Shown in pieces: positions 1-6,763 of a DNA stretch of 22,848 nt. Every line of letters starts with the position of its first letter. Position 1 is the stretch's first letter. The DNA comes from Fimenecus stercoravium. Lineage in GTDB: Bacteria; Bacillota; Clostridia; Oscillospirales; Acutalibacteraceae. The stretch covers positions 1 through 22,848 of the forward strand of contig DVIC01000058.1 of the NCBI GenBank assembly GCA_018711545.1, read 5' to 3'. The position numbers were made by a program, and so were the translations under genes. The notes beneath the pieces are model-generated. The model saw nothing but the letters and a program-made list of their open reading frames with translations. It did no database searches and was not told the DNA's origin.

Positions 1-23
1 TATTTTGGCAACCGAAAAATCAT
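1..23 (-). CDS. Possible 5' end of a leftward gene, cut by the window edge
   Basis: On the minus strand an ATG at 23-21 opens a frame (MIFRLPK...) that runs off the left edge. It is preceded by a good Shine-Dalgarno-like AGAAAGGAAA about 7-8 bases upstream. The surrounding DNA is AT-rich (about 28% GC over 1-60, counted by hand), unlike the neighbouring operon. Only seven codons are visible, so no function can be assigned. If real, it would be the first gene beyond the guaA2 border and could belong to an integrated element. Confidence 0.25.
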
Positions 24-67
24 TGAATAATTTCCTTTCTCTTTAAAGCAAGTTGAAAGAACGACAA

Positions 68-109
68 AAAGCCCTTAGCTATGAGTTACTACCCACAGCT
101 AAGGGCTTT
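68..109 (-). terminator. Intrinsic terminator downstream of guaA2
   Basis: A perfect 13-bp inverted repeat (AAAGCCCTTAGCT at 68-80, AGCTAAGGGCTTT at 97-109) encloses a 16-base loop. Read on the minus strand it is followed by a run of five T, the form of a rho-independent terminator for the purA-guaA-ddh-guaA2 operon. The distal side on the plus strand is only weakly T-rich. Confidence 0.7.
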
Positions 110-279
110 CTAATATGGATTTCTTCTACCACACAAGCCGCCTTTTATCATTCTGCAACCCATAAACCACTGGGCTGCAAGAATAATGGCTCTTGTATGG
201 CTGTTATCAAATTGTTATCAAAAGACTTCTCCAAACGCCGCAAACCCGCATAAATGCTGGCTTTTTACGGGGTTCCGCC
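110..279. other. AT-rich border region beyond the guaA2 3' end, attachment-site-like
   Basis: No convincing gene is present. The stretch holds an imperfect 9-bp hairpin (arms 154-162 and 171-179), a pair of 10-bp direct repeats (202-222) and an imperfect hairpin (242-264) followed by five T just past the guaA2 stop codon. Composition is well below the adjoining coding DNA in GC. The 3' end of guaA is an established tyrosine-recombinase integration hotspot, so this may be the arm region of an integrated element. No integrase is visible, so this is inference. Confidence 0.35.
202..222. repeat. Tandem 10-bp direct repeat with 11-bp period
   Basis: TGTTATCAAA occurs at 202-211 and again at 213-222, separated by one base. 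The 11-bp period puts both copies on nearly the same DNA face, as for paired binding sites of a recombinase arm domain or excisionase. It lies about 60 bp from the end of guaA2. The sequence shows only the repeat; the recombinase role is inferred. Confidence 0.45.
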
Positions 280-1260
280 TTATTCCCACTCGATCGTCCC
301 GGACGGTTTGGGGGTGAGGTCATACAAGACTCTGTTTACGCCCGGTACTTCGCTTGTGATGCGCTGTGTGATGTGCTGCAAAAGCGCAAAAGGAATGTCC
401 TCCACGGTTGCGGTCATCGCATCGGTCGTATTGACGGCGCGGAGGATCACAGGGTAGGCGAATGTACGCTTGCCGTCTTTGACGCCGACCGATTTAAAGT
501 CCGGCACAACGGTGAAATACTGCCATACCTTGCCCGCCAGGCCGTTTTTGGCGAATTCTTCGCGGAGGATCGCGTCGGATTCCCGGACACATTCCAGACG
601 GTCGCGGGTGATCGCGCCGAGACACCGCACGCCAAGCCCCGGGCCGGGGAACGGCTGGCGGTAGACCATCCCATCCGGGAGCCCCAGTGCCTTTCCGACA
701 ACACGAACCTCATCCTTATAAAGCAGCTTCAGCGGTTCCACAAGCTCAAATTGCAGATCTTCCGGCAGCCCGCCGACGTTGTGGTGCGCTTTCACCCCGT
801 CGCTTTCGATAATATCGGGATAAATCGTGCCCTGTGCCAGGAACTCAATGCCTTCCTGCTTTCTCGCTTCCTCTTCAAATACGCGGATAAATTCCGCACC
901 GATGATCTTTCGCTTTTGCTCCGGATCCGCAACACCGGCAAGCTTGTCCAAAAAGCGATCGACCGCATCGACATAGATCAGGTTGGCGTCCATCTGATTG
1001 CGGAAAACCTCAATGACCTGCTCGGGTTCCCCCTTGCGCAGCAGCCCGTGGTTGACATGGACGCATACGAGCTGTTTGCCGATGGCCTTGATCAGAAGCG
1101 CCGCGACAACCGAGGAGTCAACGCCGCCCGAAAGTGCCAAAAGCACCTTTTTATTTCCTACCTGCTTTTGGATCGCCTCCACCTGCTCTGCGATAAACGC
1201 ATCTGCCAGGCGGGATGTGGTGATACGCTCCATCGTATCGGGTCGTTTACAGCTTTCCAT
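280..1260 (-). CDS. guaA: Stand-alone GMP synthase ATP-pyrophosphatase subunit (second GuaA)
   Basis: This 326-residue protein matches only the synthetase part of GMP synthase, which adenylates XMP and aminates it to GMP. The PP-loop SGGVDSS is at residues 44-50, and the family motifs GTIYPDIIES, FPGPGLGVR and the C-terminal dimerisation block ending KPSGTIEWE are present. There is no N-terminal class I glutaminase, so it resembles the archaeal split GuaAb. It would use free ammonia or a separate glutaminase partner. A full-length guaA lies two genes upstream in the same operon. ATG at 1260 was chosen because GGAGG lies 9 bases before it; ATG at 1233 (MERITTSRL) is an in-frame alternative. 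The ddh stop is 46 bases upstream. The 3' end borders AT-rich DNA, a typical element insertion point. Confidence 0.9.
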   Translation of the reverse strand: MESCKRPDTMERITTSRLADAFIAEQVEAIQKQVGNKKVLLALSGGVDSSVVAALLIKAIGKQLVCVHVNHGLLRKGEPEQVIEVFRNQMDANLIYVDAVDRFLDKLAGVADPEQKRKIIGAEFIRVFEEEARKQEGIEFLAQGTIYPDIIESDGVKAHHNVGGLPEDLQFELVEPLKLLYKDEVRVVGKALGLPDGMVYRQPFPGPGLGVRCLGAITRDRLECVRESDAILREEFAKNGLAGKVWQYFTVVPDFKSVGVKDGKRTFAYPVILRAVNTTDAMTATVEDIPFALLQHITQRITSEVPGVNRVLYDLTPKPSGTIEWE

Positions 1261-1306
1261 ACATATTTACCTCCGTTTTCCTGTGAATAAAGGCGTTTAC
1301 TGCCGA

Positions 1307-2293
1307 TCAAAGAAGTGTTCTGCGAAGCTCGTCACCGCTTGCGGGATGCAGATAGGCAGGCGGGACGTCGAAGAGCGTTTTGCAGCCGGACTGCCCCTCC
1401 TTGTACATGCGGAATGCTGCCCTTGCGCATGCGGCGAGCACGCCGGATGTAAATTCCGGGTTGGAATCAAGCTGCAGACGATATTCGATCACGTGCCGGT
1501 TTTTCCCGTTTTCGCCCGTGGCGCCGGTGCGGAAAACAACGCCGCCGTGGGGGATGCCGGCATGCTTTTCCAGCAGCTCCTCGCGGCTGATGAAGTGCAC
1601 CGTCGTGTCATAGTCGGCAAAATAATTCGGCATGGTCTTGATCGCTTTTTCGATCGCTTGCAGATCAGCGCCGTCTTTTGCAACGACATAGCAGACACGT
1701 GTATGCTTCTCGCGGGTGGTGAGGACAGGCTGCTGTGCACTGCGCACACGCTCAAGCGCTGCTTCGGACGGGACCGTATACTGCCTTGCATCCAGCACAC
1801 CGTCGATCCGGCGGATCGCATCGGAGTGCCCTTGACTTACGCCCGGCCCCCAGAAAGTGTAATCCGCGCCGTTGGGCAGGATCGCCTGTCCGTACAGGCG
1901 GTTGAGGGAGAACATGCCCGGATCCCAGCCGGCAGAGATGATCGCAAGTCTGCCGTTTGCACGGCAGGCCTGATCGACCGCCGCAAAATGCGCCGGGATT
2001 TTTGCGTGTGTGTCAAAACTGTCAACAACGTTGAAATCCTGCGCAAACTGCACGGTCTGCTCCGGCAGGTCGTTGGCGCTGCCGCCGCAGAGGATCATAA
2101 CGTCAAAGCTGTCGCGCATCCGGGCAGCCTGTTCCAGAGAATAAACGGGGACGTTTGTGCGTACCGAGAGGCTTTGCGGATCGCGCCGTGTAAAGACGCC
2201 GGAAAGGACCATATCTTCGGCGTTTTCAAGCGCATATTCCACACCGCGCCCCAGATTGCCGTATCCGACGATCCCGATTCTGATTTGTTCCAA
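1307..2293 (-). CDS. ddh: meso-Diaminopimelate D-dehydrogenase
   Basis: Ddh reduces and aminates tetrahydrodipicolinate with NADPH and free ammonia, giving meso-diaminopimelate for lysine and peptidoglycan in one step. The N-terminal Rossmann motif GYGNLG (residues 10-15) and the family blocks FTRRDP, SAGWDPGM and FWGPGVSQGHSDAIRR are clear. An upstream in-frame ATG at 2338 overlaps the guaA stop. However, TTG at 2293 follows a perfect AGGAGG by 7 bases and gives the normal N-terminus (about 328 residues), so I use TTG. It sits between two GMP synthase genes and is probably translated from the same mRNA. Identity is secure; a link to the purine enzymes is only positional. Confidence 0.92.
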   Translation of the reverse strand: MEQIRIGIVGYGNLGRGVEYALENAEDMVLSGVFTRRDPQSLSVRTNVPVYSLEQAARMRDSFDVMILCGGSANDLPEQTVQFAQDFNVVDSFDTHAKIPAHFAAVDQACRANGRLAIISAGWDPGMFSLNRLYGQAILPNGADYTFWGPGVSQGHSDAIRRIDGVLDARQYTVPSEAALERVRSAQQPVLTTREKHTRVCYVVAKDGADLQAIEKAIKTMPNYFADYDTTVHFISREELLEKHAGIPHGGVVFRTGATGENGKNRHVIEYRLQLDSNPEFTSGVLAACARAAFRMYKEGQSGCKTLFDVPPAYLHPASGDELRRTLL

Positions 2294-2328
2294 AATATCT
2301 CCTCCTGTGTTTGTGACTCCACTGTATT

Positions 2329-3879
2329 TTACAGCCATTCCACGGTTCCGGGGGGCTTGGAGGTGATGTCATAGACGACGCGATTGACGCCTTCGACCTC
2401 GTTTGTGATGCGGTTGGAGACGGTGGCGAGGATGTCGTAGGGGATACGCGCCCAATCGGCGGTCATGAAATCGTCGGTGGTGACGGCGCGGATGGCGATG
2501 ACATTTTCATACGTGCGGTGGTCACCCATAACGCCGACCGCTTTTGCACCCGTAAACACGGTAAAGAACTGTGCCAGCGCCTTTTCATAGCCGTTTTTCG
2601 CCATTTCGTCGCGCAGCACGAAGTCTGCATCCTGTGTGATGCGAATCTTTTCGGCGGTGATCTCGCCGATGATGCGCACGCCTAAGCCCGGACCCGGGAA
2701 CGGCTGCCGCCAGACAAGTTCACGCGGAATGCCCAGCTTTTCGCCCACGGCGCGCACCTCGTCTTTGAACAGATCGGCAAGCGGCTCGATCACACCGAGA
2801 AATTCAACATCCTGCGGGATGTCGCGCTGGTTGTGGTGCGTTTTGATCACAGCGCTGCCCGCGCCCGTGCCTGAAGCGCCCTTGCCGCTTTCAATGCGGT
2901 CGGGGTAGATCGTACCCTGCGCAAAAAAGGCATCGCCTTTTGCGCGGGTCTTGATCTCGTCCCAAAATACCTCATAAAAGGCATCGCCGATAATACCGCG
3001 CTTTTCTTCCGGGTCGGTTACGCCTTTAAGCTTTTGTAAAAAGGCGTCCCCACAGTTTACACGGACAAAATCCATGTCAAAAAGCTGTGTGAAAGTCTGC
3101 TCGACAAAATCACCCTCGTTTTTGCGCATCAGCCCCTGGTCGACAAATACGCAGGTCAGCTGTTTGCCCACAGCACGGGACAAAAGCCCTGCCGCGACGG
3201 AGGAATCCACGCCGCCCGAAAGCCCAAGGATCACCTGCTTGTCGCCGATCTTCTCGCGAAGCGCGGCGACGGTGTCCTCAATAAAGCTGTCCATGACCCA
3301 GTCGCCTTTGCAGCCGCAGATCGTATACAGGAAGTTCTGCAAGATCTGCGTACCGAACGCGGTATGCGTGACCTCGGGGTGGAACTGCACGGCATAGAGC
3401 CGCTCGTCGGGGTTTTGCATCGCGGCACACGGGCAGTTGTCCGTGGCGGCGATCGTCTCAAAGCCTGTGGGCGGTTCGGCGATATAATCGGTGTGGCTCA
3501 TCCACACCACGCTGTCGGCGGGTACACCGTCAAAAAGCGGGCTTTCAGCGGTAACGTGCAAATCGATTTTGCCGTATTCCGACACGGGCGCGGTCTCCAC
3601 CCTGCCGCCGCGCATCCACGCCATAAGCTGGCAGCCGTAGCAGATGCCGAGGATCGGTATGCCGAGTTCTAAAATATCTTTCGTATAATGCGGGGAGCTT
3701 TCGTCATAAACGGAGTTTGGCCCGCCTGTGAAGATGATGCCCTTGTAGCCGTTCTTGCGGATCTCGGCGAGGTCTGTTGTGTAGGGGAGGATCTCCGCAT
3801 AAATGTGCAGGTCGCGCACACGTCGTGCGATGAGTTGGTTATACTGCCCGCCGAAATCCAGCACCAGAACCTTTTCCAC
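2329..3879 (-). CDS. guaA: GMP synthase, glutamine-hydrolysing, full length
   Basis: The 516-residue enzyme converts XMP, ATP and glutamine to GMP. An N-terminal class I glutamine amidotransferase domain carries the nucleophile in GICYGCQ (Cys80) and His167/Glu169 in the FHPEV block. The ATP-pyrophosphatase domain starts near residue 200 with SGGVDSS at 221-227, and the C-terminal dimerisation domain ends in KPPGTVEWL. The length is normal for bacterial GuaA. The start is GTG at 3879, 8 bases after AAAGGAG. It follows purA by 24 bases, and its stop lies within the overlapping upstream ATG reading of ddh, pointing to one transcript. A glutaminase-less paralogue lies further along the operon. 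Confidence 0.97.
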   Translation of the reverse strand: MEKVLVLDFGGQYNQLIARRVRDLHIYAEILPYTTDLAEIRKNGYKGIIFTGGPNSVYDESSPHYTKDILELGIPILGICYGCQLMAWMRGGRVETAPVSEYGKIDLHVTAESPLFDGVPADSVVWMSHTDYIAEPPTGFETIAATDNCPCAAMQNPDERLYAVQFHPEVTHTAFGTQILQNFLYTICGCKGDWVMDSFIEDTVAALREKIGDKQVILGLSGGVDSSVAAGLLSRAVGKQLTCVFVDQGLMRKNEGDFVEQTFTQLFDMDFVRVNCGDAFLQKLKGVTDPEEKRGIIGDAFYEVFWDEIKTRAKGDAFFAQGTIYPDRIESGKGASGTGAGSAVIKTHHNQRDIPQDVEFLGVIEPLADLFKDEVRAVGEKLGIPRELVWRQPFPGPGLGVRIIGEITAEKIRITQDADFVLRDEMAKNGYEKALAQFFTVFTGAKAVGVMGDHRTYENVIAIRAVTTDDFMTADWARIPYDILATVSNRITNEVEGVNRVVYDITSKPPGTVEWL

Positions 3880-3903
3880 GCGGCCGTCTCCTTTCGTCTT
3901 ATC

Positions 3904-5178
3904 TTATCTGTAAATGATCGCTTCGCGCTCGGGACCGTTGGAGACCATGTCGATCTTCACGCCCAGCTCGTTTTCAATGAATTCCACATAGGCACGCGCC
4001 TTCTCGGGCAGCGCGTCGTAGTCACGGATGCCGCGGATATCGCAGTGCCAGCCGGGGAGGACTTTCAGCACGGGCTTGCACTTTTTGAGAAGCGGCGTGG
4101 TGGGGAAGTCCCGCAGCACCTTGCCGTCGAGCTCGTAGCCGATGCAGACGGGGATCTCCTCAAGATAGGAAAGGCAGTCAAGCGCGGTCATGACGACCTT
4201 CGTCGCGCCCTGGCAGGCGATGCCGTACCGCGTTGCCACGCAGTCAAACCAGCCCACACGGCGGGGCCTGCCCGTCGTTGCGCCGAATTCACCCTTGTCA
4301 CCGCCGTGCATGCGCAGCTCTTGCGCCTCGGCTTCGTCCAGAATTTCGGAAACGAATTCACCGGCGCCCACTGCGGAAGAATATGCCTTGGTTACGGCGA
4401 TGATGTCGGAAATGGACTGCGGCGGCAGCCCCGCGCCCACTGCGCCGTAGGCGGCGAGGGTGGAGGAGGAGGTCACCATGGGGTAAATGCCGAAGTCGGG
4501 ATCTTTCAGCGTGCCGAGCTGACCTTCCAAAAGGATCTCTTTGCCGTTTGCGAGCGCGTCGTTCAGGAATTTCCGTGTATCGCAAACAAACGGCGCGATC
4601 ATCTCACGGTAGCGCACGCAGGTCTCATACAATTCGTCCTCGGAAAGCAGCGGCTTATGATAAACGTATTGTAAAGTCAGGTTTTTGAGCGTGCATATGT
4701 TTTTCAGCTTTGCTTTCAGCGTTTCGTCGTCAAACAGCTCGTTGACCTGCATGCCGATCTTGGCGTATTTGTCGCTGAAGAAAGGTGCAATACCGCTTTT
4801 CGTTGAGCCGAATGCGTTTTTGCCGAGCCGTTCCTCTTCATAAACGTCGAACAGGATGTGGTAGGGCATCAGGATCTGCGCGCGTTCGGAAACCAGCAGC
4901 TTCGGGGAAAGCCCCGCACGGCGGATATCTTCCAGCTCTTTGCAGAATTTCTCAATGTCGAGCGCCACGCCGTTGCCGATGACACAGGTGGTGTGATCGT
5001 AGCAGACGCCGCTGGGCATCAGGTGGAACGAAAAACGCCCCTTGTCGTTGATGATGGTGTGCCCCGCGTTTGCGCCGCCCTGAAAGCGGACGACGATGTC
5101 TGCCTTTTCGGCAAACATATCGGTGATCTTGCCTTTGCCTTCGTCGCCCCAGTTTGCGCCGACGATCGCCTTGACCAT
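3904..5178 (-). CDS. purA: Adenylosuccinate synthetase (variant type)
   Basis: PurA joins IMP and aspartate using GTP, the first step to AMP. The P-loop-like WGDEGKGK (residues 10-17, with the catalytic Asp), NAGHT with the catalytic His40, and TTGRPRR (301-307) are intact over 424 residues, a normal length. Several contacts known from the E. coli enzyme differ: the EGAQGT block reads EGQLGT (218-223), the guanine-binding TKLD reads TALD (331-334), and the arginine after the GxGP-like loop appears to be lysine (DKYAK). The frame extends upstream to 5325, but ATG at 5178 follows AGGAGG by 10 bases, gives the standard start and lies inside the transcript. First gene of the purA-guaA-ddh-guaA2 run. 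Confidence 0.95.
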   Translation of the reverse strand: MVKAIVGANWGDEGKGKITDMFAEKADIVVRFQGGANAGHTIINDKGRFSFHLMPSGVCYDHTTCVIGNGVALDIEKFCKELEDIRRAGLSPKLLVSERAQILMPYHILFDVYEEERLGKNAFGSTKSGIAPFFSDKYAKIGMQVNELFDDETLKAKLKNICTLKNLTLQYVYHKPLLSEDELYETCVRYREMIAPFVCDTRKFLNDALANGKEILLEGQLGTLKDPDFGIYPMVTSSSTLAAYGAVGAGLPPQSISDIIAVTKAYSSAVGAGEFVSEILDEAEAQELRMHGGDKGEFGATTGRPRRVGWFDCVATRYGIACQGATKVVMTALDCLSYLEEIPVCIGYELDGKVLRDFPTTPLLKKCKPVLKVLPGWHCDIRGIRDYDALPEKARAYVEFIENELGVKIDMVSNGPEREAIIYR

Positions 5179-5244
5179 AATACGGAAACCTCCTTTAAAT
5201 ATACCCGCCGCATGTGCGGGCAACAGGGGAAAACATACAAAGAA

Positions 5245-5273
5245 ATTATACAATAAGCCCTTGCCGATGTCAA
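5245..5273 (-). promoter_or_regulatory. Perfect-consensus sigma-A promoter of purA
   Basis: On the minus strand TTGACA (5273-5268) and TATAAT (5250-5245) are separated by exactly 17 bases. Transcription should begin near 5238, leaving a leader of about 60 bases before purA. That leader contains a short GC-rich inverted repeat. No purine riboswitch or PurBox-like pair was recognised. Confidence 0.88.
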
Positions 5274-5321
5274 CGGCTCGAGCGCGGAAAGCCGAGAAAG
5301 CGCGCTGCGTGCCGCAAGCGG

Positions 5322-5873
5322 TCAAACGCTGTCGACCGGCGGCAGCAAACGGATAAACCGTTTTACGCGCGCAGAAAAAATATGTGTGTACAAAGCCAGA
5401 TATTCCTCAAACGTAACAGAGCCGTTTTTGGTGAGCAGTTCCATCTCCACACCGAAAAGCCGTACACGCCACGGCTCGGCCTGCATGCCGGCACGCAGAT
5501 AAAATGCTTTACGGCGTTTGCGCTGTTCCGGATTTTCGGCGGGCAGATCCGTGCGCTCGATCTCTAAGATCAGCCGCCGCGAGCCCAGATGTGCTTCGAT
5601 CATGTGCAGCACCTCGGATCCGATGCCTTTTCCGCGCGCGTTCGGCGAGACGGCAAAGTAGTTGAGCAGCACAAGGTCACGGTAAAGGGAGGTGACGACA
5701 AGGCCCAAAAAAGAGCCTGCATCGTCTTCGATGCGAAAGATCTCCATTTCGCCCGCTTTCTGTTTTCGGGGGATCATCGAAAAAGGCTTGCGTTCCTTAC
5801 GCGGGAATGCCGTCCGATACAGGCGGCGCACATCGCGAAGCTGCTTACGGGTTTGTGCACGGACAAGCTGCAT
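5322..5873 (-). CDS. GNAT-family N-acetyltransferase
   Basis: The 183-residue protein has the GNAT fold: a beta strand LNYFAVSPNARGKGIGSEV with the acetyl-CoA pyrophosphate-binding RGKGIGS loop at residues 80-86, followed by the helix LHMIEAHL and the C-terminal FYLRAGM strand-turn. The substrate cannot be told from sequence. The N-terminal part is rich in basic residues. ATG at 5873 follows AAAGGA by about 10 bases. It lies upstream of purA on the same strand, but purA has its own promoter 49 bases past this stop. No strong promoter was seen for the gene itself; a terminator precedes it. Confidence 0.85.
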   Translation of the reverse strand: MQLVRAQTRKQLRDVRRLYRTAFPRKERKPFSMIPRKQKAGEMEIFRIEDDAGSFLGLVVTSLYRDLVLLNYFAVSPNARGKGIGSEVLHMIEAHLGSRRLILEIERTDLPAENPEQRKRRKAFYLRAGMQAEPWRVRLFGVEMELLTKNGSVTFEEYLALYTHIFSARVKRFIRLLPPVDSV

Positions 5874-5900
5874 GATTTTTGTATCCTTTCAGTACAGTAT

Positions 5901-5939
5901 CAAAATCAAAACAGCCGCCCGAAACTGTGTCCGAGCGGC
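5901..5939 (-). terminator. Intrinsic terminator after the cohesin-like gene
   Basis: An 8-bp stem (arms 5914-5921 and 5932-5939, with one G-U pair as minus-strand RNA) has a 10-base loop. On the minus strand it is followed by TGTTTTGATTTTG. The plus strand also shows six T after the stem, so it may work both ways. Confidence 0.6.
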
Positions 5940-5960
5940 AGGTTTTTTCGTATGCGGACT

Positions 5961-6554
5961 TTACGCGCTGCGTCTGCGCTTGACAACTGCGGTCGTGACC
6001 ACGATCGCAGTGATCGCTACCGCCGCAGCGCCGCCTATGGCAACATATCTGCCCGCGGTGGAGGGAATGTCGGCATCGGTGATCGTCTGTTCTTCGGAAA
6101 GCGCGACTTCCAGCGTGTCACCGCTTGCAAAGGAGAAATTTACAGCATTGTCGTCATTGTCCGTAGCGGCGGTATCTGTAAAGGTAAGGCTTGTCGCATC
6201 GGCGTCACTGTCCGTGACCCGGAAGGTCACAGTCACGAGCGTCGCGGCAGTTTCCTGTGTCTCAGTCCAGATCATGAACAGCCCGATCTGCCCGGCGGTG
6301 TCGGTATTGGAGGTGGTCATGTTGCCCGCGCCGTAAGTGACCTCCTGCACTTCGAGCACCGCAGCGTCATATTGCAGTGTGCTTTCAAAGGTGGCAAGAC
6401 CGCTGCCCTCGGGCACCGAGACGGTGAGGGTCAGCACGCCGTCTTCGGAAACGACGACAGACGTATCGGCGGTTACGGCAGAAGCTGCAAAGCTCGGAAC
6501 AGCGAGCGCCCCCAGCAGGAAGAAAGCCAAAAGAACGGAAACGAGTTTTTTCAT
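5961..6554 (-). CDS. Secreted cohesin-like protein with C-terminal sorting-type anchor
   Basis: This 197-residue protein starts with a signal peptide (MKKL, hydrophobic core, cleavage near residues 23-26). Residues about 27-152 form one acidic beta-rich domain with the pattern of a cohesin / carbohydrate-binding-like fold (FESTLQYDAAVLEV..., VTVTFRVTDSDA...). The C-terminus has IPSTA (163-167), a hydrophobic helix (171-191) and a basic KRRRSA tail, the three parts of a cell-wall sorting signal with a non-standard motif. It is probably displayed on the cell surface. No dockerin or glycoside hydrolase is nearby, so a cellulosome role is not supported. It may equally be a plain membrane anchor. 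Start: ATG at 6554 after AAAGG. It has its own strong promoter. Confidence 0.75.
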   Translation of the reverse strand: MKKLVSVLLAFFLLGALAVPSFAASAVTADTSVVVSEDGVLTLTVSVPEGSGLATFESTLQYDAAVLEVQEVTYGAGNMTTSNTDTAGQIGLFMIWTETQETAATLVTVTFRVTDSDADATSLTFTDTAATDNDDNAVNFSFASGDTLEVALSEEQTITDADIPSTAGRYVAIGGAAAVAITAIVVTTAVVKRRRSA

Positions 6555-6628
6555 AAATTTCAGAACCTTTCCGCGGCGGCGGGCGTCTGCCCGATCCCCC
6601 TTATTTTACTGTGCGATTTATGTAAATC

Positions 6629-6658
6629 ATCATACCATAAAAGTACACGGGCTGTCAA
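6629..6658 (-). promoter_or_regulatory. Sigma-A promoter of the cohesin-like gene
   Basis: On the minus strand TTGACA (6658-6653) and an extended -10 TGGTATGAT (hexamer 6634-6629) are spaced by 18 bases. It is divergent from the promoter at 6691-6719, with 32 bases between the two -35 boxes. Confidence 0.8.
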
Positions 6659-6690
6659 ACAAAATCCCGCGACAGACGCACGCAGACGCG

Positions 6691-6719
6691 TTGACTTCCC
6701 GAAAAAAACGGGGTACAAT
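6691..6719 (+). promoter_or_regulatory. Sigma-A promoter of the glycerophosphodiesterase gene
   Basis: TTGACT (6691-6696) and TACAAT (6714-6719) are spaced by 17 bases. The spacer contains the inverted repeat CCCG-(A)7-CGGG (6698-6712), which could be a repressor site or may simply bend the spacer. Confidence 0.75.
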
Positions 6720-6763
6720 ACAGAAAACAGCTCTTGCCGTGCTGAAAAGAGGTTGAAAAACAT

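Noticed and set aside
53..253. 66-residue plus-strand frame at the left border
   Set aside because: It runs straight through the terminator hairpin at 68-109 and the direct repeats, and its composition is not protein-like.
193..1290. 365-residue plus-strand frame opposite guaA2
   Set aside because: It is fully antisense to a secure gene; long antisense frames are common in GC-rich coding DNA.
998..2374. 458-residue plus-strand frame opposite ddh
   Set aside because: It is antisense to ddh and parts of both guaA genes, with Cys/Arg/His-rich shadow composition.
3904..5178. PurZ-like (2-aminoadenylosuccinate) synthetase
   Set aside because: The catalytic Asp in WGDEGKGK is kept, whereas PurZ enzymes change it, and the gene sits with guaA in a housekeeping operon.
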